Shown in pieces: positions 55,808-62,325 of a stretch of DNA of 64,000 nucleotides (position 1 is its first letter; each line of letters opens with the position of its first letter). Origin of the DNA: Tabrizicola sp. Lineage in GTDB: Bacteria; Pseudomonadota; Alphaproteobacteria; Rhodobacterales; Rhodobacteraceae. A model generated the notes under the pieces. It was given only the letters and a program-made list of their open reading frames with translations. It was not told where the DNA came from and searched no databases. The stretch spans positions 310,001 through 374,000 of the forward strand of contig NZ_JALHQD010000002.1 in the NCBI RefSeq assembly GCF_022842145.1. Direction: 5' to 3'. A program made the translations under genes and the position numbers.

Positions 55808-56759
55808 CGGGGTCGCTCATCGTGACGACCAGGTTCCCGGGCTTGTGGAAGCTTTCGGCGATCCGGTGCGCCTCGGAGAGTTGGACGAAGGGCAGGACCG
55901 GGCCGACGATAGGGGTGTAGCCGCCCTTTGCGTGGAGTTCGACAAGCCGCCGCATCGCGGGGAGGTCGTCCTTGTTGGTGCCGGTGATGAAGCGGCGATT
56001 CAGGGCGGAGGCGAGCATCTCGCCCAGGTCAGCGGTGATCAGGATCAGGCGGCCCCTGGGGGAGAGGAGGGGCGCCGCGCCTTTCCAGCCGATGCTGCCC
56101 ATCACGTCCAGGATCACGTCGAACGGGCCTTTGGGCGGGCCGGCACGGTAGTCGGTTACCTCGGTCGCGCCAAGCTGGCGGGCGAGGGGATGGTTGGCAG
56201 GGGAGGCGGTGGCGGCGACGGTGGCTCCGATATGGCGGGCGATCTGGACCGCGGCGCTGCCGACCGAGCCAGTGGCGCCGGCGACAAGGAGGCGTTCGCC
56301 GGCGGCAAGTTTGGCGCGGTCGATCAGGAACTCGGCGGCAGTGAGGCCGCCAAAGAAGAAGGCGGCACCCTGTTCGTAACTGAGTGTGTCGGGGAGAGGG
56401 AGGACGGAGCCGTCGGCCCGGATCGTCAGGTACTCGGCATGGGCACCGCCCTTGAAGCCCTTCAGGCCGAAGGCCCGCTGGCCTTCCTGGAAGGTGGTGA
56501 CGTCGGCTCCAAGGGCGGCCACTTCGCCGGCGAAGGCCCAGCCGGGCGCGACCTTGGGGCGGGACCAGCCGATGGCGAGCCGAACCATCAGGCCGAGGCC
56601 GCGGGGGACCTTGCCTGACCGCATCCGGGCGTCGCCGGCGGTGACGGGGGCGGCGTGGACGCGGATCAGGATCTCTCCCGGTCCCGGGGTGGGGATGGGC
56701 GCGTCTTCCAGGACGACGGTCTCGGGGCCGCCGTAGGCGGTGTAGCGGGCGATTTTCAT
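55803..56759 (-). CDS. Zinc-independent MDR-family NADPH:quinone-type oxidoreductase
   Basis: The 318-residue product has the GroES-like N-terminal domain (PGPGEILIRVHAAPVTAGDARMRSG) without the Cys/His zinc ligands, and a Rossmann domain with LLVAGATGSVGSAAVQIARHIGA. It resembles the quinone oxidoreductase/YhfP-like branch, which reduces enones or quinones with NADPH. It faces the hemolysin III gene. Confidence 0.87.
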   Translation of the reverse strand: MKIARYTAYGGPETVVLEDAPIPTPGPGEILIRVHAAPVTAGDARMRSGKVPRGLGLMVRLAIGWSRPKVAPGWAFAGEVAALGADVTTFQEGQRAFGLKGFKGGAHAEYLTIRADGSVLPLPDTLSYEQGAAFFFGGLTAAEFLIDRAKLAAGERLLVAGATGSVGSAAVQIARHIGATVAATASPANHPLARQLGATEVTDYRAGPPKGPFDVILDVMGSIGWKGAAPLLSPRGRLILITADLGEMLASALNRRFITGTNKDDLPAMRRLVELHAKGGYTPIVGPVLPFVQLSEAHRIAESFHKPGNLVVTMSDPA

Positions 56760-56822
56760 GGATCAGGGGTAGGGGGCGGGGAACCTCCGGTCAACCGGGC
56801 GGGCCGTAGGGGAAACCTGACC

Positions 56823-57512
56823 TCAGGGCGCGGCGGCCAGGGTCAGGTCGTCCACGGGCTGGCCCGCGATTTCCAGGATCAGCTTGCGGCGGAGGGCGGA
56901 GACGAAGTCCTGGCGGCCGAGGGCGGGGATCGCGAAGGAGCCGGGGCCGCCGATGATGCGGGCCTCGTATTCGGCGAGGAGCGGGTCGCCCTCGCCGCCG
57001 TCTAGGATGGGGAGGCCGTTGATGACGATCCCGGCGGCGACGACCTGGTCCCTCGCTTCCTCGATGCTGGTGCCGGAGTAGTTGCCGGCGCTGTCGCCGG
57101 AGAAGTCAATGACCTGGCGGAGGGAGGGGATGTCGTTGGTCTCGATTAGGCGGCGGCCTTCCAGAAGCGCGTCGCCGATGGCATTCCGTCCGGTGGCGAG
57201 GCGGGGGGGACCGAGGAGGGCGGCGGCGAAGGCCTCGGCTGTCTCGGGGCTGTCGATGACGGTCCAAGGGGCGACGGTGGCTTGGTTGGCGGCCCATTCC
57301 ACGTAGGTGACGGCGATGCTGCCGGTGAGGGTGTTCGAGATGGCCTGCAGGACGGCGGGGTCGGTGATCGCGGTGGCGGTGCTTTCCCGCTGGAAGTCGA
57401 TTTCCTCCTGCGTGATCGATCCGGAGGCGTCGGCGAGGAGGACGAGTTCTAGGTCGACCTCCTGGGCGTGGAGGGGGGTGGTGAGGAGGAGGAGGGCGAT
57501 CAGGGTCCGCAT
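56823..57512 (-). CDS. DUF1194 protein with a von Willebrand factor A-like fold
   Basis: The 229-residue product has a signal peptide (about 1-17, LLLLTTPLHA) followed by ELVLLADASGSITQEEI, a MIDAS-type DASGS motif, and VIDFSGDSAGNYSG. This is the DUF1194 family, periplasmic vWA-like proteins common in Rhodobacterales. Role unknown. The ATG at 57512 places the signal peptide at the N-terminus. Confidence 0.83.
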   Translation of the reverse strand: MRTLIALLLLTTPLHAQEVDLELVLLADASGSITQEEIDFQRESTATAITDPAVLQAISNTLTGSIAVTYVEWAANQATVAPWTVIDSPETAEAFAAALLGPPRLATGRNAIGDALLEGRRLIETNDIPSLRQVIDFSGDSAGNYSGTSIEEARDQVVAAGIVINGLPILDGGEGDPLLAEYEARIIGGPGSFAIPALGRQDFVSALRRKLILEIAGQPVDDLTLAAAP

Positions 57513-57834
57513 GGGTGGGGATATGGGGCGCTGGTGGGGGCCGGGCAAGTGCCCGCGCGTGGGCAGGCTTTGCGGGTGAATGATTTCAAGGTGTTGGGTG
57601 TGGGCGTTTACGGTTTGGTAACGGGGGGAGGGGCGGCGGCACTCGCCGCGAAAAAGGTCCAGCGGACCTTTTCAGCCCCGAACGCCCGAGGCCGCTGCCG
57701 AGGGCTGGGGGTCAGGCAGAGCCCCCCACCCCCATCCCCTCCCCACGGAGGTGGAGGGGAGGCGCGATTGGGTCGGGTGGGGTGTGGGGTGGTGGATGAG
57801 CAGAGTCGGTCAGAACCCCGACCTGCGGAGCACC
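57513..57834. other. 322-bp noncoding interval with repeat elements
   Basis: No gene is visible. It contains the first copy of an about 80-bp repeat (57629-57707) and a CACCCTAC-type element (57805-57838). The remaining DNA is G-rich and Pro/Gly-codon-like in all frames. Confidence 0.45.
57629..57707. repeat. About 80-bp intergenic repeat, copy 1
   Basis: The unit has GGGGCGGCGGC, a CGCCGCGAA arm, the hairpin AAGGTCC/GGACCTT around AGC (57654-57670), then CAGCCCCGAACGCCCGAG and a variable CGAGGGC end. It is near-identical to 58142-58223 except in loops and the end stem. Confidence 0.72.
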
Positions 57835-57838
57835 CTAC
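57805..57838. repeat. CACCCTAC-type repeat, copy C
   Basis: GTCGG (57805-57809) pairs with CCGAC (57818-57822) in GTCGGTCAGAACCCCGACC, and CACCCTAC follows at 57831-57838. The last bases overlap the stop codon of the small Lys-rich gene. It resembles copy D at 58231. Confidence 0.5.
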
Positions 57839-57966
57839 TTTACCTTCTTGCCCGCGATGACCATGCCGTCCTTGCCAAGCCCGGAGTTCGCGGTGGCCAG
57901 CACCTTGGGGGCTTCCTTCTTGGGCTTCTTGGCCTCTTTGTTGCCTTTGCTTCTGTCCTTGGACAT
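57835..57966 (-). CDS. Small Lys-rich protein, 43 aa
   Basis: Reading leftwards from the ATG at 57966, the frame gives MSKDRSKGNKEAKKPKKEA, then an APKVLATANSG region and a KDGMVIAGKKVK end before TAG at 57837-57835. About a third of the residues are Lys or Arg. Similar very short, basic, SKDR...NKEAKKPK proteins recur in alphaproteobacteria, so it is likely real despite its length. It may bind nucleic acid; no function is known. Confidence 0.68.
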   Translation of the reverse strand: MSKDRSKGNKEAKKPKKEAPKVLATANSGLGKDGMVIAGKKVK

Positions 57967-58141
57967 CTGGAGGTTCCTTCTTTGCCGGGGACCACCCGGC
58001 GGATGCCGAGGGGATCGCTGCCGTCCGGGGTTCGGGCCTGAGGGCCGGTGCCGGGGGCATCAGGGGCGGGGCCGCATTAGGTGCGGCGGGCGGAGCCTGT
58101 AGGCTCAAGGTGGGGGTCGGGGGGTGGGAGGACAAGGGGGT

Positions 58142-58223
58142 GAGGGGCGGCGGCGCCCTGCGCCGCGAAGAAGGTCCAGTGGACCTTTTTCAGCCCCGAA
58201 CGCCCGAGCAAGCTTGCGAGGGC
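58142..58223. repeat. About 80-bp intergenic repeat, copy 2
   Basis: Same layout as copy 1: GGGGCGGCGGC, CGCCGCGAA, the hairpin AAGGTCC/GGACCTT around AGT (58171-58187) with T5, then CAGCCCCGAACGCCCGAG. The end here is CAAGCTTG between CGAG arms. The differences fall in loops and the terminal stem. Confidence 0.72.
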
Positions 58224-58230
58224 CGGGAAA

Positions 58231-58275
58231 GTCGGAGTGAACCCCAACCTACATGGTGCGCTAGCGCACCCTACG
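58231..58275. repeat. CACCCTAC-type repeat, copy D
   Basis: GTCGGAGTGAACCCCAACCT is followed by the perfect palindrome GGTGCGCTAGCGCACC (58255-58270) and CTACG. The outline (GTCGG, AACCCC, ACCT, then CACCCTAC) is that of copy C. Confidence 0.55.
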
Positions 58276-58334
58276 ATGCCACGCCGGGGTGAGAAGCTGA
58301 CGGGGTCAGTGGGTTTGGTGAGTTGGCGCCCAGC

Positions 58335-59303
58335 TTAGGCTTGCTGTTTAGGAATTGGATGGAACCTAATGGAAGCCCTCAGTTGGTCCATGTCGTCAGC
58401 GTCGCGCTGGCTATGTATTAATCGATGACAAGTTGGACAAAGTACCCGGAAGTCCTCGGGAATCTTGTAGCGCCTACTCTCACCCTCCTGGAGGCTTCTA
58501 AGCGGGTTTAGATGGTGAACATCAACAGGCGCAGAGGAAGGAGGGCCAAAATGGCCCAGGTGTTTCACCGGGTCGAGTCCACATCCTTCGCAGATTATCC
58601 CCCTGCGCTCTAGCACCTTTGGCCTTACATTCGGTGCGCGCTCGATGCGCCTGGAGAGCACATACCGCCTGGTTTCTTCTACTGTTTCACCACCGGAGTA
58701 TTCTTTCATCGAATCAGTAGGTGTTGTCCCACCCAAATCAATGAGGAGCTCATATGCAGAGAGCATCTTTTCCAGGTCATCGTAGAATCTAGTTTCGTCA
58801 ATACTTGTTGCACTGTACGCCCGGCCAAATGCGTGACCGGCCATATAGCCCTTAGGTAGGCTGGCTTGGCTGCCAAGATCGATAGGTGAAATGTCAAAAA
58901 TCCCTGCAAAGCTTTGAACGCGATCCTGTATGTCGATTGCGCGTCGACGCAGTACCTCTAGGCCTCTTTGTTCCCCGAACTCTTGATATATTGAAGTCGT
59001 TCCCTGATTGAGTGAAAGGTATATTGTCTGGCTATCAGGGTTAATCAGGTAGACGACATAGAAGCCATTAGTGGCGGATTCAGTAATTAGAGGATCGAAA
59101 AATGCCAACCAAGGGACAGCCGCCCAAACACCTGCGCCAACGCTTGCCTTAACCTTGAAATCATAGGGCAAGAATACCAATCGCTTGCGGGCTTCAATTG
59201 AAATGTCATGCCTAACAAAGTTGCCAAAATCACTCTGCGCAAATGGTTTGGCCCGTTCCCTAGTAAATTCAGTTGCTAACCGAGAGAGCATTTCATGAAG
59301 CAT
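58335..59303 (-). CDS. DUF3578 (McrB N-terminal)-HNH endonuclease, type IV-like restriction enzyme
   Basis: The 322-residue product has, at about 45-185, a DUF3578/MrcB_N domain (FKVKASVGAGVWAAVPWLAF, GFYVVYLINPDSQTIYLSLN), a domain found in McrB-like and other restriction proteins. The C-terminal HNH nuclease domain has C238-x2-C241, H263/H264 (VDVHHLNPLR) and C289-x2-C292 with the final HRLIH. It most likely cleaves modified DNA. It is a single gene without methylase, and its base composition is much more AT-rich than either neighbour, so it was probably acquired laterally. Confidence 0.8.
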   Translation of the reverse strand: MLHEMLSRLATEFTRERAKPFAQSDFGNFVRHDISIEARKRLVFLPYDFKVKASVGAGVWAAVPWLAFFDPLITESATNGFYVVYLINPDSQTIYLSLNQGTTSIYQEFGEQRGLEVLRRRAIDIQDRVQSFAGIFDISPIDLGSQASLPKGYMAGHAFGRAYSATSIDETRFYDDLEKMLSAYELLIDLGGTTPTDSMKEYSGGETVEETRRYVLSRRIERAPNVRPKVLERRGIICEGCGLDPVKHLGHFGPPSSAPVDVHHLNPLRSLQEGESRRYKIPEDFRVLCPTCHRLIHSQRDADDMDQLRASIRFHPIPKQQA

Positions 59304-59317
59304 TTCTTCTTCCTACC

Positions 59318-61267
59318 TCAAACATCCAACTCCTCGACAAACCGCGCGTTCTCCTGAATATACTGGAACCGCAGCTCCGGCTTCTTGCCCATCAGGCGCT
59401 CCACCAGATCCGAGGTGTCCCCCGGTTCGTCCTCATCAATCGACACCCGGATCAATTTCCGGGTTGCAGGGTTCATCGTCGTGTCTTTCAGGTCCTTGGC
59501 GTCCATCTCTCCCAACCCCTTGAAGCGCTGGACGTCGATCTTGCCTTTGCCTCCCAGGCCCTTAGCGAGCCAAAGCTCTTTCTCGGCGTCGTCGGCGACG
59601 TACATCCGGCGGGCTCCTTGCGTCAGCCGATACAAGGGCGGGCAGGCCAGATACAAATGCCCCTTGTCGATCAGGGGGCGCATCTGGGTGAAGAAGAAGG
59701 TCATCAAAAGCGACGCGATATGCGCGCCGTCGACGTCGGCGTCGGTCATGATGATAATCTTTTCATAGCGCAGGTCGTCCAGCTTGAAGCGGGTGCCCAT
59801 GCCGGTGCCGAGTGCTTCGCAGAGGTCGCGGATTTCGGCGTTGTCGTTCAGCTTGGCGGAGGCGGCACCAAGGACGTTCAGGATCTTGCCCTTGAGGGGG
59901 AGGAGGGCCTGCGTCTCGCGGCTGCGGGCGCCCTTGGCGGAGCCGCCGGCAGAGTCGCCTTCGACGATGAACAGCTCGGTGTTGTCGCGGGTCTTGGAGG
60001 AGCAGTCGGTGAGCTTGCCGGGCAGACGCAGCTTCTTGGTGGCGGTCTTGCGCTGGGTTTCCTTTTCCTCACGCCGGCGGAGGCGTTCCTCGGCGCGCAG
60101 GACGAGGAAGTCGAGGATGGCACCGGCGGACTTCGGGTCGCGCGCCAGCCAGGTGTCGAAGTGGTCGCGGACGGCATTTTCGACCCATTTGGCGGCTTCC
60201 TCGGTGGAGAGCCGGTCCTTGGTCTGGCCGACGAATTGCGGCTCGCGGATGAAGATGGAGAGGAGCGCGCAGCCGCCGGTGAGGAGGTCGTCGCGGGTGA
60301 TCTGCTCGGCCTTGCGGTTCTTGACGCGCTCGCCATAGGCGCGGATGCCTTTGAGGATGGCGGCCCAGAACCCGGCCTCATGCGTGCCGCCTTCGGGGGT
60401 GGGGACGGTGTTGCAGTAGGAATGGAGGTAGCCGTCCTGCGCGGGGGTCCAGTTGATCGCCCATTCGACGGAGCCGGGGATCTGGTATTTCTCCTCGAAC
60501 GACACGCGGCCGGCGAAGGGGCGTTCGGCGTAGGTGGTGAGTTTCTTGAGGGACTCGTTGAGAAAGTCGGCAAGGCCGCCGGGGAAGTGGAAAGTGGCTT
60601 CCTGGGGCGTGTCGCCGTCGGGGATGGCGGATTTCCAGCGGATTTCGACGCCCGAGAAGAGGTAGGCCTTGGACCGCGCCATCTTGAAGAGGCGGGCGGG
60701 TTTCAGGGTCTGGTGGCCGAAGATTTCCGGGTCGGGGTGGAAGGTGACGGTGGTGCCGCGGCGGTTCTGGATGGGCCCGAGTTTCTGGATCGGGCCGAGG
60801 GGGATGCCGCGGGAGAAGGATTGTTCGTAAAGCTCCTTGTTGAGCGCGACCTGGACGGTCATCGCGTCGGAGAGTGCGTTGACCACGGAGGAGCCGACGC
60901 CGTTGAGGCCGCCGGAGGTGGAGTAGGAGTTCGCGTTGAACTTGCCGCCGGCGTGGAGGGTGCAGAGGATCACCTCGAGCGCGGATTTGCCGGGGAACTT
61001 GGGGTGGGGGTCGACGGGGATGCCGCGGCCGTTGTCGCGGACGGTGACGGAGTTGTCGGCGTGGAGTTCGAGCTCGATCCGGTTGGCGTGGCCCGCGACG
61101 GCCTCGTCCATCGCGTTGTCGAGGATTTCGGCGACCATGTGGTGGAGCGCGCGTTCGTCGGTGCCGCCGATGTACATGCCGGGGCGCTTGCGGACGGGCT
61201 CCAGGCCTTCGAGGACCTCGATCGAGGAGGCGTCATAGGTGGCGGCGCCGGAGAGGAGGTCGGTCAT
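59318..61267 (-). CDS. parE: DNA topoisomerase IV subunit B
   Basis: ParE with ParC separates sister chromosomes. The 649-residue type IIA subunit has the GHKL ATPase (EILDNAMDEAVAGHA, VRDNGRGIPVDPHPKF, STSGGLNGVGSSVVNALS), the Toprim domain (ELFIVEGDSAGGSAKGARSR, MTDADVDGAHI) and the C-terminal FQYIQENARFVEELDV end. The length and absence of the GyrB-specific insertion support ParE. The promoter region is shared with the divergent epimerase gene. Confidence 0.92.
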   Translation of the reverse strand: MTDLLSGAATYDASSIEVLEGLEPVRKRPGMYIGGTDERALHHMVAEILDNAMDEAVAGHANRIELELHADNSVTVRDNGRGIPVDPHPKFPGKSALEVILCTLHAGGKFNANSYSTSGGLNGVGSSVVNALSDAMTVQVALNKELYEQSFSRGIPLGPIQKLGPIQNRRGTTVTFHPDPEIFGHQTLKPARLFKMARSKAYLFSGVEIRWKSAIPDGDTPQEATFHFPGGLADFLNESLKKLTTYAERPFAGRVSFEEKYQIPGSVEWAINWTPAQDGYLHSYCNTVPTPEGGTHEAGFWAAILKGIRAYGERVKNRKAEQITRDDLLTGGCALLSIFIREPQFVGQTKDRLSTEEAAKWVENAVRDHFDTWLARDPKSAGAILDFLVLRAEERLRRREEKETQRKTATKKLRLPGKLTDCSSKTRDNTELFIVEGDSAGGSAKGARSRETQALLPLKGKILNVLGAASAKLNDNAEIRDLCEALGTGMGTRFKLDDLRYEKIIIMTDADVDGAHIASLLMTFFFTQMRPLIDKGHLYLACPPLYRLTQGARRMYVADDAEKELWLAKGLGGKGKIDVQRFKGLGEMDAKDLKDTTMNPATRKLIRVSIDEDEPGDTSDLVERLMGKKPELRFQYIQENARFVEELDV

Positions 61268-61388
61268 GGATCACCCTTTGGGAAAGTGCTGGCATTAGAT
61301 CATTGGTTGGGCAGGGGACGCAAGATGTGGGGGGTGGTCTGGCGCGGCGGGGCGGCCTAGGTTGGGGGGTAACAGAGGAGGAATTGCA

Positions 61389-62273
61389 ATGCGGGTACTG
61401 TTCACGGGCGGATCGGGCAAGGCGGGCAAGCATGTGGTGCCCTATCTGGTGGCGCAGGGGCATCGGGTGCTGAACTTTGACCGGGTGCCCTTGGGGATCG
61501 ACGGGGTGCATGACCTTCTGGGCGATATCTGCGACGCGGGGCAGGTCTATTCGGCGATGCGGACCCATGCGGGCGGGGACGAAATGGACGCCGGGGCGGC
61601 GCAGCTTTTCGATGCGGTGGTGCATTTCGCCGCTGTGCCGCGGTACGGGATGGTGCCGGATACGGAGACGTATCGGGTGAACACGGTGGGGACCTACAAC
61701 GTCATCGAGGCGGCGCTGAAGATGGGGGTACGGAAGGTGATCGTGGCCTCGTCCGAGACGACCTATGGCGTGTGTTTCAGCGACGGGATCGTGGACCCGA
61801 AGGTGCTGCCGCTGGACGAGGATTACGACATCGATCCGATGGACAGCTACGGCATGTCGAAGAAGGTGAACGAGGTCACCGCGCGGAGTTTCCAGCGGCG
61901 GTTCGGGGCGGATGTCTATGCGCTGCGGATCGGCAACGTGATCGAGCCGCATGAATATGCGACAGTGTTTCCGGCGGCGGCGGCCGATCCGGGCCTGCGG
62001 CGGCGGATCACCTTCAGCTATATCGACGCGCGGGATCTGGGGCAGATCGTGGATCTGTGCCTGAAGACCGACGGGTTGGGGTTCCAGGTGTTCAACGCGG
62101 TGAACGACGAGAACTCGGTGCCGCAGCCGAACTCGGAACTGCTGGCCACCTATTTCCCGAAAGTGCCCCTGTCGCGGCCGGTGGGAGAGCGGGAGAGCCT
62201 GCTTTCCAACCGCAAGATCAAGGAGATGCTGGGGTTCAAGGAGCAGCATCCCTGGCGCAAGCAGGGGTCCTGA
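61389..62273 (+). CDS. NAD(P)-dependent sugar epimerase/dehydratase
   Basis: The 294-residue extended short-chain dehydrogenase has the cofactor motif RVLFTGGSGKAGKHV near the N-terminus, a Ser in ASSETTYG and catalytic YxxxK in DSYGMSKK, with a C-terminal substrate domain. The type fits nucleotide-sugar or polyol epimerases, but the substrate is not clear. GAGGAGGA precedes the ATG. A strong hairpin terminator follows. Confidence 0.83.
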   Translation: MRVLFTGGSGKAGKHVVPYLVAQGHRVLNFDRVPLGIDGVHDLLGDICDAGQVYSAMRTHAGGDEMDAGAAQLFDAVVHFAAVPRYGMVPDTETYRVNTVGTYNVIEAALKMGVRKVIVASSETTYGVCFSDGIVDPKVLPLDEDYDIDPMDSYGMSKKVNEVTARSFQRRFGADVYALRIGNVIEPHEYATVFPAAAADPGLRRRITFSYIDARDLGQIVDLCLKTDGLGFQVFNAVNDENSVPQPNSELLATYFPKVPLSRPVGERESLLSNRKIKEMLGFKEQHPWRKQGS

Positions 62274-62289
62274 GCCGGGTCAACGGCCC

Positions 62290-62316
62290 GCCCGACCGCC
62301 GCGTGGGCGGTCGGGC
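62290..62316. terminator. Strong GC-rich bidirectional terminator
   Basis: GCCCGACCGCC (62290-62300) pairs perfectly with GGCGGTCGGGC (62306-62316) around GCGTG. It lies 17 bp after the epimerase stop and 10 bp before the end of the convergent acyltransferase fusion gene. Confidence 0.7.
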
Positions 62317-62325
62317 CGGGGGCGA

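Larger units (their letters stand above)
57967..58334. other. 368-bp noncoding interval between the Lys-rich gene and the HNH gene
   Basis: It holds the second copy of the about 80-bp repeat (58142-58223) and the palindromic element at 58231-58275. No reading frame is convincing. It marks the border between GC-rich chromosome and the lower-GC nuclease gene. Confidence 0.5.

Noticed and set aside
59273-61360. Long forward-strand open frame covering parE
   Set aside because: Mirror of the parE codons; the product is Gly/Asp/Val-rich without any domain, and ParE itself is certain.
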